A stretch of DNA of 64,000 nucleotides from Halorussus pelagicus (GTDB taxonomy: Archaea > Halobacteriota > Halobacteria > Halobacteriales > Haladaptataceae). The notes below the pieces were generated by a model that had not been told where the DNA came from, made no database searches, and saw only the letters and a list, made by a program, of their open reading frames with translations. Every line of letters begins with the position of its first letter. Position 1 is the stretch's first letter. The position numbers and the translations under genes are program-made. The stretch is from positions 930,001-994,000 of the forward strand of contig NZ_CP035119.1 of NCBI RefSeq assembly GCF_004087835.1, given 5' to 3'. Shown here piece by piece: positions 17,533 through 26,269 of the stretch.

Positions 17533-18984
17533 TCACTCGATAGATTCGAGAAGGATACGATCTGCATCGTCGAACCCGAGAACCGAAACGATAGCGAAGA
17601 AGACGATGAGCGACAGGCCACCGATAGCGAAGACGCGAACGACACCGGGGAGGAGTAGTTGCTTTCCGAACCACATCACCAGTGTCGCGCAACCGACCGC
17701 AAAGAATTCACGGACGTATCTCGGCGAGTAGGGTTGGATTCCGAGTAAGTACCAAACTTCCAGAAGTCGGAGCAAGTTGACCAGAGCCAGTGACATCGAA
17801 GTGGCGATTGCAGCACCGAGGAGGCCGAGTTGCTGGATGAGGACAAAGTTGAGAGCCACGTTCAGGACGGCAACTATCGACGTGTTGACCGCCTCGAGAC
17901 GCTCGTACTCAGACATGATGAGGAAGTACCCGCTGACGCCAGTACTCGCCGTGATCATCTGTCCAGCCCCCAGAACGACGAGTGCGACCTGCGTTTCCTT
18001 CGTTACGGTTCCAAACATGTTGAGAACGTCCTTTGAGAAGATACAGAGAAAAAGGAATCCGAGCACAGTGAGCATGGTAACCCACTTGGTCACCGACGTG
18101 TATACGCGAGCCAGACGCTCGTCCCGGTCGTTGTGCGTAAAGTCTGAGACCAACGAGGGGAGTATCGTGTTCGCGGACTTTAGTACCAGAGTTAGCAGTA
18201 CCGACGTTTGGAACACAGCCTGATACCAACCAGTTTCTGTCGCAGAGGTCAGAATCCCGAGAAAAAAGATGTCCGTCCACGATACGAGATACTGCATCGC
18301 GGCCGAGAGCAAGAGAGGAAGTGAAAACACCAATAGTTCGCGGGTGTTGAACGACGGGTGACTCTGTGGGGTAAGTACTCCCTCGGCGTAGAGATAGTAG
18401 ACGACGAGAACGATACCCAATACCAGCGACAGTAGATAGCCCCCAATCACATATTGGAGGTCGTCCAAAACGTATACTCCAACGGCGATCAAAAGTATGG
18501 CGAACCCGGACTGTCCGAGGTCCCTTGAATACACCGCATACTTTGTCTCTTTAAGTCCTCGGGTTATCGCCAACCCAACCATCAGCATTGCAAACAGCGG
18601 AATACCGAGATAGAACAACTTCACTTGGGACCGCATCGCCACGTCTACGACTGCGAAGATGACGTCTTGACCGACGTAGAGTATAGCAGCCACTACGCCC
18701 CCGGCGAAAAGAGGTATCCCAAGGCATAGAACCGCTGTTCCCGTAACTTTCGCGTCGTCTCCATCGGAGCGATATATTGGGATGAACTTCTGTGCTCCAC
18801 TCCCCAACCCGAAGCGAGCGAGGACGCTTCCGGCCTTCATCAGGACGAGCCCGAATGCGAAGACCCCCAGAGCGTCGGTTCCGAGCCCGCGAGCGATAAC
18901 GACGTTGAGTGCGTATCGAAGCCCCCGACCGATTAACCCTCCGAGAAACGCTATCGAGACGAGCTTCGTAATACTACGGCCCAT
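17533..18984 (-). CDS. oligosaccharide flippase (Wzx / polysaccharide-transport MOP family)
   Basis: This 483-residue protein has about 14 predicted helices. It begins with KLVSIAFLGGLIGRGLRYALNVVIARGLG, and the FGLGSGAQKFIP segment is typical of MOP-superfamily flippases. LSAAMQYLVSWTDIFFLG in the middle and YFLIMSEYERLEAVNTS in the second half match the repeated six-helix architecture. It should move lipid-linked glycan units across the membrane, supplying the Wzy-like polymerase. It is on the opposite strand to the polymerase, in a small minus-strand unit. Confidence 0.88.
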   Translation of the reverse strand: MGRSITKLVSIAFLGGLIGRGLRYALNVVIARGLGTDALGVFAFGLVLMKAGSVLARFGLGSGAQKFIPIYRSDGDDAKVTGTAVLCLGIPLFAGGVVAAILYVGQDVIFAVVDVAMRSQVKLFYLGIPLFAMLMVGLAITRGLKETKYAVYSRDLGQSGFAILLIAVGVYVLDDLQYVIGGYLLSLVLGIVLVVYYLYAEGVLTPQSHPSFNTRELLVFSLPLLLSAAMQYLVSWTDIFFLGILTSATETGWYQAVFQTSVLLTLVLKSANTILPSLVSDFTHNDRDERLARVYTSVTKWVTMLTVLGFLFLCIFSKDVLNMFGTVTKETQVALVVLGAGQMITASTGVSGYFLIMSEYERLEAVNTSIVAVLNVALNFVLIQQLGLLGAAIATSMSLALVNLLRLLEVWYLLGIQPYSPRYVREFFAVGCATLVMWFGKQLLLPGVVRVFAIGGLSLIVFFAIVSVLGFDDADRILLESIE

Positions 18985-19030
18985 CGATTAATTACACCGG
19001 ATAGCACAGAAAGAGGCCTCATAATTCTAC

Positions 19031-21526
19031 CTAATTTTCGTCCTCATGCCCCGACGGTGGTATGTCGGACGGGTTGCTCCCCCAACTCTTGTTCGGTTCC
19101 GAGCCAAGTTCTAATTCGAGTGTCCCACCCGCCGCAAACATCTCGTGTCGGAACCAGGGTCGGTCAAGTGACTTGCCATTAAGACTAGCGGCCTGTATGT
19201 ACTGATTATTCTGGCTGTTGTTCGTCGTCCGAATCGTGAACGTCTCGCCGTCGTAGTAGTCCCCGTTGAGGTGAATCGTCACCTCGTCGAAGATAGGGGA
19301 CGTCACTTCGTACACTGGAACAGCTGCTGCGCCGCCGCGAACTGAGAAGAGGCCGAGGGCCATAAGAACGCCCAGCGCACCCATCTGTCCTTGGTCCTCA
19401 TCACCATTATAACCAGCGTCGGGTGACACGTCGCCGTAGGCTTCTCGTTTGACCTGTCGGACCCACTTCTGAGCTGCCCATGGTCGCCCAAGATAGTTGA
19501 ACAGATGAGCCATGTGCAACCCCGGCTGATTTCCGAAGTCAACGCGACAGTCCGCTCGCTCGTCGCGTTCCGGGACGAAATCGTATTCCATGCCATCCTT
19601 GAATGCTGTTTCGAGCCAATCGGCGTACTCGTCGCGACCCCCGAAAAGATCAGCCAAACCTGCAACGTCGTGCGGCACGAAGTTAGTGTAGATAGCGGCG
19701 TTTGCCTCGGTGAAGTCCTCGGTGGTATTTCCTTCCCCTAATGGATGGAACGGCGTGAGCCAGGATCCATCTGTGCTCTTCGGTCGCATGTATCCGCGAT
19801 CGTCATCCCAGATGTGCCGATAGTTCTGCGCTCGCTCCCGAAACATCGATGCGTCCTCGACACGACCTAGCGAGGCGGCAAGTTCTGCCAGGCACCAATC
19901 TTGATACGCGTATTCAAGGGTCATTGACGCACCTTCGAGGTGATAACCGTTAGCCTCGATATCGGCTGGGACGTATCCTTGTTCCACGTAGTGTCTCATT
20001 CCGCCGCCGTGGGCGTTGTTAGCGTGTTCGTAGCCAGCATGATCGCGAATGCCGCCAGGGAAGGCGTTTTTTCGCAGACCCTCGTAGGCAGTTTGTATAT
20101 CGAAGTCGCGGATGCCCTTGTGCCATGCCGCGGAGATGAACGGAACTGCCTGATCACCGATCATGACGTATGTGTAATTACCACCAGAAGGACCGCGGGG
20201 GAGTAGATCTCCGTCTTCGTACATACGAATCATCGAGTTACAGAAGCTCGCCATTACCCGTGGATACGCCATCGACCAAAGGATGTTCAAATTCCACTGA
20301 CTTCCCCACCATGCATCGTGCTGGTGGTGGGGATAGCGAGGTTCACCCTCCTCGTCGGTTTCTACTCGGCGAACCGTTCTGAAGTCGTTAGTGTAGTCGC
20401 TGTACTGGCCGTCAACGTCACTTACAATACGCCGACCCAGTAGTGCATGCCACAGGTCCGTATAGAATTTTGTCTTTTGTCTATCAGAACCGCCCGACAA
20501 TTCGATACGTCCTAACCACTGATTCCACTCTGCCACAGCGTCCGCCCGAACCTCGTCGAAGTTCGAGTCCTGAAACTCAGCGTTGAGATTGCGCCGCGCC
20601 CCCTCGACACTCGTATAGGAGACGCCGACCCTGACTATAATGCGATCGCCATCAGACGTATTGTATCGAACGGCAGCGCCAGCATCACTGCCTGCTACTG
20701 AATCGACTCCTTTGTCACACTGTTCTCCACCTTCCCACCCCTCAAAGGCTTCGAACGGCTTACTAAACTGAGCGACGAAGAACACGGGTGTCTTGTTCGG
20801 CCGTCGAATGGTGCTGTCAAGTAGTGAGTATCCTTCTATTTCACTGTCGCTGACACGTCGAACCTCGGTATGAGATACCTCACTTTGGCCGATGTCGGCA
20901 CCAGTGTCGAAGAGAATTCGGCTTTCATCGTCGTCAGGAAAAGTATAGCGATGGACGCCGACTCGAGTGCTGGCCGTCAGTTCGGCAGTAATATCGTAGG
21001 CTTCCAGTTCAACTTGATGGTAGCCAGGAATGATTGTTTCGCGGTCGTGGCTAAACCGCGACTCGTAAGCGTCCATTCCGCGATGCCCCTTGAACTCGCC
21101 GGTCGTCGGCATTACTGGAATTCCAGCCAATTGCCACGCGTGGATATGACTGAAACACCGGATGTACTCACGGTCATATACGTAGCCAGCGTCCCACGCC
21201 CCGTCGGTAATCGTATCCGGACTGAGATTTACTAACCCGAATGGTCTGCAGGCCGAGGAGAAATAAAACCAACGTGTATCAGTGGTGTCGATACATGGTG
21301 CCACCCACTCAGTAGGTTTCTTCCCATCTATCGCTGGTTTGGGGGCATCGTCGTCAGGTGCGAGTTGTGATCTATTCGAACCTTCGTACTTCGTGGTTTC
21401 CGGTCTATCCTCTCCGGAACGGCTACAGCCAGCAAATCCCGCCATGATACTTGTGCCAGTTCCTAGCAACGCACGGCGCGTCCAGTTGACCCCCGTTTGC
21501 CATGTATCTGAATGACGATTCGTCAT
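19031..21526 (-). CDS. GH92 family glycosidase, Tat lipoprotein (probable alpha-mannosidase)
   Basis: This 831-residue protein has an N-terminal twin-arginine motif (NWTRRALLG) and a lipobox AGFAGC with cysteine near residue 34, so it is probably exported folded and lipid-anchored. GH92 features include the early WVAPCIDTTDTRWFYFSSAC region, FSHIHAWQLAGIPVMP, DAWWGSQWNLNILWS, SGGNYTYVMIGDQ and GDEDQGQMGALG. In the last, the acidic pair near residue 709-711 corresponds to the catalytic base region. GH92 enzymes are calcium-dependent exo-alpha-mannosidases. Its place in a glycan biosynthesis cluster suggests trimming or recycling of a mannose-containing surface glycan. TTATATA at 21543-21549 is a possible promoter. 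Confidence 0.9.
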   Translation of the reverse strand: MTNRHSDTWQTGVNWTRRALLGTGTSIMAGFAGCSRSGEDRPETTKYEGSNRSQLAPDDDAPKPAIDGKKPTEWVAPCIDTTDTRWFYFSSACRPFGLVNLSPDTITDGAWDAGYVYDREYIRCFSHIHAWQLAGIPVMPTTGEFKGHRGMDAYESRFSHDRETIIPGYHQVELEAYDITAELTASTRVGVHRYTFPDDDESRILFDTGADIGQSEVSHTEVRRVSDSEIEGYSLLDSTIRRPNKTPVFFVAQFSKPFEAFEGWEGGEQCDKGVDSVAGSDAGAAVRYNTSDGDRIIVRVGVSYTSVEGARRNLNAEFQDSNFDEVRADAVAEWNQWLGRIELSGGSDRQKTKFYTDLWHALLGRRIVSDVDGQYSDYTNDFRTVRRVETDEEGEPRYPHHQHDAWWGSQWNLNILWSMAYPRVMASFCNSMIRMYEDGDLLPRGPSGGNYTYVMIGDQAVPFISAAWHKGIRDFDIQTAYEGLRKNAFPGGIRDHAGYEHANNAHGGGMRHYVEQGYVPADIEANGYHLEGASMTLEYAYQDWCLAELAASLGRVEDASMFRERAQNYRHIWDDDRGYMRPKSTDGSWLTPFHPLGEGNTTEDFTEANAAIYTNFVPHDVAGLADLFGGRDEYADWLETAFKDGMEYDFVPERDERADCRVDFGNQPGLHMAHLFNYLGRPWAAQKWVRQVKREAYGDVSPDAGYNGDEDQGQMGALGVLMALGLFSVRGGAAAVPVYEVTSPIFDEVTIHLNGDYYDGETFTIRTTNNSQNNQYIQAASLNGKSLDRPWFRHEMFAAGGTLELELGSEPNKSWGSNPSDIPPSGHEDEN

Positions 21527-21819
21527 AGCGACCCGTAGAACGTTATATACATAAGTTGTTCGTTGTAGGTTAGACTGTGGTAGGAGTATCAGAGGCCTCC
21601 CGCATTTCAGTTCCGGGCAATATTAACCCATATAATAATTTTTGGTAAATTAAAACTTGGTCGCGTGGTCAGTAACGTGTTGACTATATGCATCATTTAT
21701 ATGTTTTTCGTCTGCAGACAATTGGCGTTACGGGGTTCCTCAGCTAAATACAGTGCATTTAGAAAAGCAATCCTTTTATTACGGCGGAGACCTCCTACAC
21801 AAGTGAACGAGGTACCACG
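21527..21819. other. AT-rich intergenic region with divergent promoters
   Basis: This 293-base spacer lies between divergent genes. It contains TATA-like TTATATA (21543-21549) for the GH92 gene and long AT-rich runs near 21625-21660 and 21765-21780. No open frame or RNA gene was seen. The low GC suggests promoter/regulatory DNA or the scar of an insertion. Confidence 0.4.
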
Positions 21820-22308
21820 TTGATACCGATCGACGAGGACGGAAATCTATTCGGAAAAGTGAACATCATCGATGCTCTCATTGTCGTATTCATTGTAATT
21901 GGAGCTTTAGGTGTCGCTGGACTTCTCTTGAACGATGACTCGGGTCGAGAGGACGAAGTCAAGGCGACCATTGAAGTCCAAGTCAACGGTGTGCATCCAT
22001 ATGTTGCAGACGCGATATCCGAGGGGCCGGTAGACGAGTCTGTCGTCGTCGCCGTCGTGAACAAGACGGTCGAACCGACGAGGACGGTCGTCAAGTCGGA
22101 AAACGGGACGTTACGCGAGCAGTCCCATCCGCAGAAGAGGACGATTCAGCTACAACTCACGGTGAACGCTACGAGTAGTCAGGACGAACTTCTACTTCAG
22201 GGTGAGCCGTTGGAAATAGGACGGTCGGTCCACTTCGACCTCGGAAAAACGACCGTCAACGGTACGATCACACGACTCGACGTAGACGGTAATCGTTCGT
22301 CACGATAG
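21820..22308 (+). CDS. DUF4330-like membrane-anchored protein
   Basis: This 162-residue protein starts at TTG 21820 and begins IDEDGNLFGKVNIIDALIVV. It has one membrane helix (IVVFIVIGALGVAGLLL) and then an extracytoplasmic beta-rich domain with VQVNGVHPYVADAI. The N-terminal D-x-DGNLFGKxNxIDA motif is characteristic of DUF4330 proteins, often found near haloarchaeal glycosylation genes. No enzymatic motif is visible. No in-frame ATG is present at the start, so TTG is chosen from the family motif. Confidence 0.7.
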   Translation: MIPIDEDGNLFGKVNIIDALIVVFIVIGALGVAGLLLNDDSGREDEVKATIEVQVNGVHPYVADAISEGPVDESVVVAVVNKTVEPTRTVVKSENGTLREQSHPQKRTIQLQLTVNATSSQDELLLQGEPLEIGRSVHFDLGKTTVNGTITRLDVDGNRSSR

Positions 22309-22328
22309 CGAGGGTTCGTTCGACAGTC

Positions 22329-24085
22329 GTCACTCCAACGTCACGCTCTTCGCTAGATTCCGCGGTTTATCGATACTCCGACCCAACTTATTCGCTACGT
22401 AATACGCCACCAACTGCAACTGAACATTAGCCAACACCGGAGCCACGCGAGAGTGTGTCTTGAGAATCTCCAACACGGTCTCAGCGTAGCGCCCCACGTC
22501 CGCCACCCATCCGCCACCACCGAGGCATCCCTCGCCTCCACTTCCTTGGCGTTTCCGACCGTCTTTGTCGCTATCTCGCTACTCTCCGTGACCACTGCGA
22601 ACACCGGCGTCTTCTCGGTCACCGGCGCCAGCGGTCCGTGCTTCAGTTTGCCCGCCGAGAACCCCTCAGCGTGCTTGTAGCTGATTTCCTTGAGCTTCAG
22701 CGCGCCCTCTAGTGCAACCAGATGGTGATAGCCCCGTCAAACGAAGAAGTAGCCCTCGCTGTCCACGAACTGGTCGGCCACTCGTGTCGCTCGGGAGAAG
22801 TCGAGCAGTTCCTGCACCTGTCCCGGCAGGTCGCGCGGTGCTTCGACCACCTCGCGGCCGTCGTCCTGCAGGGCCAGCGCGGCTGACAGCAGGTTGCAGG
22901 CCACGACTTGTTAGGAGAAGGTCTGGGTCGCGGCTACGCTGATTTCGAGGCCCGTGCGAATCATCAGCGCCTAGTCGCACTCGCGGGCCGCGGTCGAACC
23001 CACGACGTTGGTCATCGCCAGCGTCCGCGCGCCGCGGCGCTTCGCCTCGCGGAGCACAGACATGGTGTCGGCGGTCTCGCCGCTTTGGGTGATGCCGACT
23101 ACGAGCGTGTCGTCGGGGACCTCGGGGGCACGACGGCGTACTCACTAGCTAAGAAGGCCTGTGCGTGGACACCCGCCTCGCACAGCACCTGCTCTCCGAA
23201 CAGCGCGGCGTAATAGCTCATCCCGCAGGCGGCGAACTGCACAGAGCCAGGATTCACCCTGTCCAAAGCCTCGACGTCCACCGATTCCGCGAGTTCGTCC
23301 ACCCGGCCCCGGAGGCACTTCCGGAGCGCACGGGGTTGTTCGTGGATCTCCTTGAGTATGTAATGGTCGTAGCCGCTCTTGGCGATCTCCTCGGCGTCCC
23401 ACTCGACGCAGGTGACCGACTTCTCGAGTAGGCGGCCCTCCTCGTCGGTCACAGTCCACGACCCTGACTCCAAGCGGGCGAACTCGCCGTCCTCCAGGTA
23501 TACCACGCGGTCGGTGTAGTCGAGGAAGGCGGGCACGTCGGTGGCGAGGTACGCCGAGCACGAGCGGCGAGTTGTTGCGGGTCGCCAGTATCTGCTCGGA
23601 CCCGGAGACCACGGCGGCCAGCGCGTAACTGCCTTCGAGCCGGGCGGCCGCCGCGCGGAAAGCTTCCTCCAGACTCACACCCCCGCCAGTTTGTCCTCGA
23701 TGAGATGTGGAACGACTTCCGAATCAGTGTTGCTGTCGAACTCGTGGCCCCGCTCGACTAGTTCGGACTTGAGGTCGCTGTAGTTCTCGATGATGCCGTG
23801 GTGAACGACTGCGACTTCGTCCGAGCATCCGGTGTGCGAGTGGGCGTTCTCGTCGGTCGGTGGCCGGTGGGTGCTCCAGCGGGTGGGGCCGACGCCGCCC
23901 GGCCCGTGGAGTCCCGCACTCACCACCTGTTGAAGCTGTTGGATTTCGCCTTCCCGCTTGCAGACTTCCAGCGAACCGTTGGCGAGGGCCACGCCTGCAG
24001 AGTCGTACCCGCGGTACTCTAGACCCGTGAGCAACACATCGAGAGTCTCGTCGTCTTGCCCCGCGTACCCGCTAATCCCGCACAT
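22329..24085 (-). pseudogene. decayed second copy of glmS
   Basis: Conceptual translation matches the intact glmS at 24417-26207 from the Cys2 start (MCGISGYAG) to the last residues (NLAKSVTLE), but the frame is broken. The N-terminal piece reads in one frame to ~23675. GVSLEEAFRAAAARLEGSYA continues in a second frame to ~23545, and VPAFLDYTDRVVYLEDG onward is in another frame to ~23130. [15 protein letters not shown] then continues in another. In-frame stops occur at 22971-22973 (after REC-D), 22911-22913 and 22737-22739, with a further shift near 22500-22540. It cannot make a working enzyme. It is clearly diverged from the intact copy rather than a recent duplicate. Confidence 0.93.
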
Positions 24086-24086
24086 A

Positions 24087-24179
24087 CTACCGGAACACCT
24101 CGGCGTGTTCGCTTATATTTTCGAAAACTGTCACGCCGGTCCGGAGGCGGGCGCTCGGCCCGACAAGCCAGGGCGCCAT
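24087..24179 (-). pseudogene. 3' remnant of a second glmU
   Basis: Reading antisense to the TAG at 24087-24089 gives LVGPSARLRTGVTV then ENISEHAEVFR. This matches the last residues of the intact GlmU (26270-27472) with few changes. The fragment lies one base upstream of the glmS pseudogene, whereas the intact pair is 62 bases apart. The order glmU-glmS is therefore repeated, with most of the second glmU deleted. Confidence 0.88.
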
Positions 24180-24291
24180 CACGACCGACCGCACCGAGGA
24201 GTTCGTCGCTGACCTCGACGCTGAAATCGACGACAGCACCGAGTCTCTCGACGGAATGCGAATCAGCGAATCGGAAGTGATCGAGGAGTAG
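24178..24291 (+). pseudogene. 3' remnant of an unidentified small gene
   Basis: The plus-strand frame from the junction reads TTDRTEEFVADLDAEIDD then STESLDGMRISESEVIEE and stops at TAG 24289-24291. The acidic, codon-biased sequence looks like a true haloarchaeal C-terminus, perhaps of a small antitoxin-like or RHH protein. The reading frame has ATC where a start could be expected. It abuts the glmU remnant, so it is probably a truncated gene left by the same rearrangement. The rest of the spacer to 24416 shows no gene. Confidence 0.4.
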
Positions 24292-24416
24292 CGTTTCGGT
24301 ACAGTCGAACGCGAAACAGTCTTCTCAGCAGTCTCAGTACCGTTACTTCTTCCCGAGCGTACGACGTTGACCCTGTTGTCCGCAGATAGAACGTCAGGTT
24401 CTACTCCGGAACCGGT

Positions 24417-26207
24417 TCACTCCACCGTAACGCTCTTCGCCAGATTCCGCGGTTTGTCTATCGACCGCCCCAACTGCTTCGCCACGTGGTAGGCCACCAA
24501 CTGTAACTGGACGTTCGCCAGCACCGGGGCAACGCGCGGATGGGTCTCCGGAACCTCCAGCACCGCGTCGGCGTACCGACCCACGTCCGAGGAGCCATCC
24601 GTCACCGCAACCACGGGCGCATCCCGAGCCTCGACCTCCTTGACGTTCCCGACCATCTTCGTCGCCTGCTCCCCGCCACCGGTCACGACCGCGAACACCG
24701 GCGTCTCCTCGGTCACCAGCGCGAGCGGTCCGTGTTTCAACTCGCCCGCGGGGAACCCTTCGGCGTGCTTGTAGCTGATTTCCTTGAGCTTCAGCGCTCC
24801 CTCCAGCGCGACCGGATGGTGGTATCCCCGGCCGACGAAGAAGTAGCCCTCGCTGTCCACGAACCGGTCGGCGACCCGCTCGGCGCGCGAGGAGTCCAAC
24901 AGTTCCTGCACTTGCCCCGGCAGGTCCCGAAGCGCCTCGACGACTTCGCGGGCGTCGTCGCTGTCGGCGAGCGCGGCCGCCAACAGGTTGCAGGCGACCA
25001 CTTGCGAGGAGAAGGTCTTGCTCGCCGCGACGCCGATTTCCGGCCCGGCCCTGATGAACAGCGCGCGGTCGCACTCGCGGGCCGCGGTCGAACCCACGAC
25101 GTTGGTCATCGCCAGCGTCTCGACATTCCGTCGCTCGGCTTCCCGAAGCGCAGACAGGGTATCGGCGGTCTCGCCGCTCTGGGTGATGCCGACGACCAGC
25201 GTGTCGTCGTCCACCGGCGCGGGCGCGGTGGCGTACTCGCTGGCGAGGAACGCTTGAGCGTGGATTCCGGCCTCGCGGAGCGTCTGTGCGCCGTAGAGCG
25301 CGGCGTGGTAGCTGGTGCCGCAGGCGACGAACTGGACCGACGAGGGATTCAGGCCCTCCAGCGACTCGACGGAGACGGAGCCAGTCCGTTCGTCCACGCG
25401 GCCCCGCAGACACTTCCGGAGCGCGCGCGGTTGCTCGTGAATCTCCTTGAGCATGTAGTGGTCGTAGCCGCTCTTGGCGGTCTCCTCGGCGTCCCACTCG
25501 ACGCGGGAAATCGACTTGTCGAGCAGGCGACCGTCGCCGTCCGAGACGGTCCATGACCCGGATTCGAGGCGGGCGAACTCCCCGTCTTCCAGATAGACGA
25601 CGCGGTCGGTGTAGTCGAGGAAGGCGGGCACGTCGCTGGCTAGATACGCCGCGTCGTCGGCGACACCGACGACCAGCGGCGAGTCGTGGCGGGTGGCGAG
25701 GATAGCCTCGGAGTCTTTCGAGACGGCCGCCAGTGCGTAACTCCCCTCCAGTCGGGCGACCGCCGCGCGGAACGCGTCCTCGAAACTCGCGCCATCCGCG
25801 AGTTCCTCCTCGATGAGGTGGGGAATGACCTCGGTGTCTGTGTCGCTGTCGAACTCGTGGCCGCGGTCGGCCAGTTCCGCCCGGAGGTCGGCGTAGTTCT
25901 CGACGATGCCGTTGTGGACCACCGCCACGCCGCCCTCGCAGTCGGTGTGAGGGTGGGCGTTCGCGTCGCTCGGCGGGCCGTGAGTGCTCCAGCGCGTGTG
26001 GCCGATGCCGACCGGTCCGTCGAGGTCGGAGCCGACCGCCTGCTGGAGGCGCTGAATCTCGCCCTCGCGCTTGCAGACTGAGAGGTCGCCGTCCGAGAGC
26101 GCGACGCCCGCCGAGTCGTACCCCCGGTATTCGAGACCTTCGAGACCCGACAGCAAAACGTCCAGAGTCTCGTCGCGCCGACCGACACAGCCGATGATGC
26201 CGCACAT
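24417..26207 (-). CDS. glmS: glutamine-fructose-6-phosphate aminotransferase (isomerising)
   Basis: This 596-residue enzyme makes glucosamine-6-phosphate from fructose-6-phosphate and glutamine, the first step to UDP-GlcNAc. It has the N-terminal Ntn glutaminase domain with catalytic Cys2 (MCGIIGCVG) and GIGHTRWSTHG. Two SIS domains follow ([32 protein letters not shown]). The C-terminal loop HAEGFPAGELKHGPLALV and end NLAKSVTVE are standard. It lies 62 bases downstream of glmU on the same strand. It is intact, unlike the copy at 22329-24085. Confidence 0.95.
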   Translation of the reverse strand: MCGIIGCVGRRDETLDVLLSGLEGLEYRGYDSAGVALSDGDLSVCKREGEIQRLQQAVGSDLDGPVGIGHTRWSTHGPPSDANAHPHTDCEGGVAVVHNGIVENYADLRAELADRGHEFDSDTDTEVIPHLIEEELADGASFEDAFRAAVARLEGSYALAAVSKDSEAILATRHDSPLVVGVADDAAYLASDVPAFLDYTDRVVYLEDGEFARLESGSWTVSDGDGRLLDKSISRVEWDAEETAKSGYDHYMLKEIHEQPRALRKCLRGRVDERTGSVSVESLEGLNPSSVQFVACGTSYHAALYGAQTLREAGIHAQAFLASEYATAPAPVDDDTLVVGITQSGETADTLSALREAERRNVETLAMTNVVGSTAARECDRALFIRAGPEIGVAASKTFSSQVVACNLLAAALADSDDAREVVEALRDLPGQVQELLDSSRAERVADRFVDSEGYFFVGRGYHHPVALEGALKLKEISYKHAEGFPAGELKHGPLALVTEETPVFAVVTGGGEQATKMVGNVKEVEARDAPVVAVTDGSSDVGRYADAVLEVPETHPRVAPVLANVQLQLVAYHVAKQLGRSIDKPRNLAKSVTVE

Positions 26208-26269
26208 CAGTCGGCCACCTCGCTTGCACCGGTCGAGAGGAACGCATCAGACGGCGAGATACCAATCAT

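Noticed and set aside
24394-26265. A 623-residue arginine-rich frame over glmS
   Set aside because: It is the out-of-frame shadow of glmS; its residues are an Arg/Pro/Gly-rich artefact of GC-rich codons.
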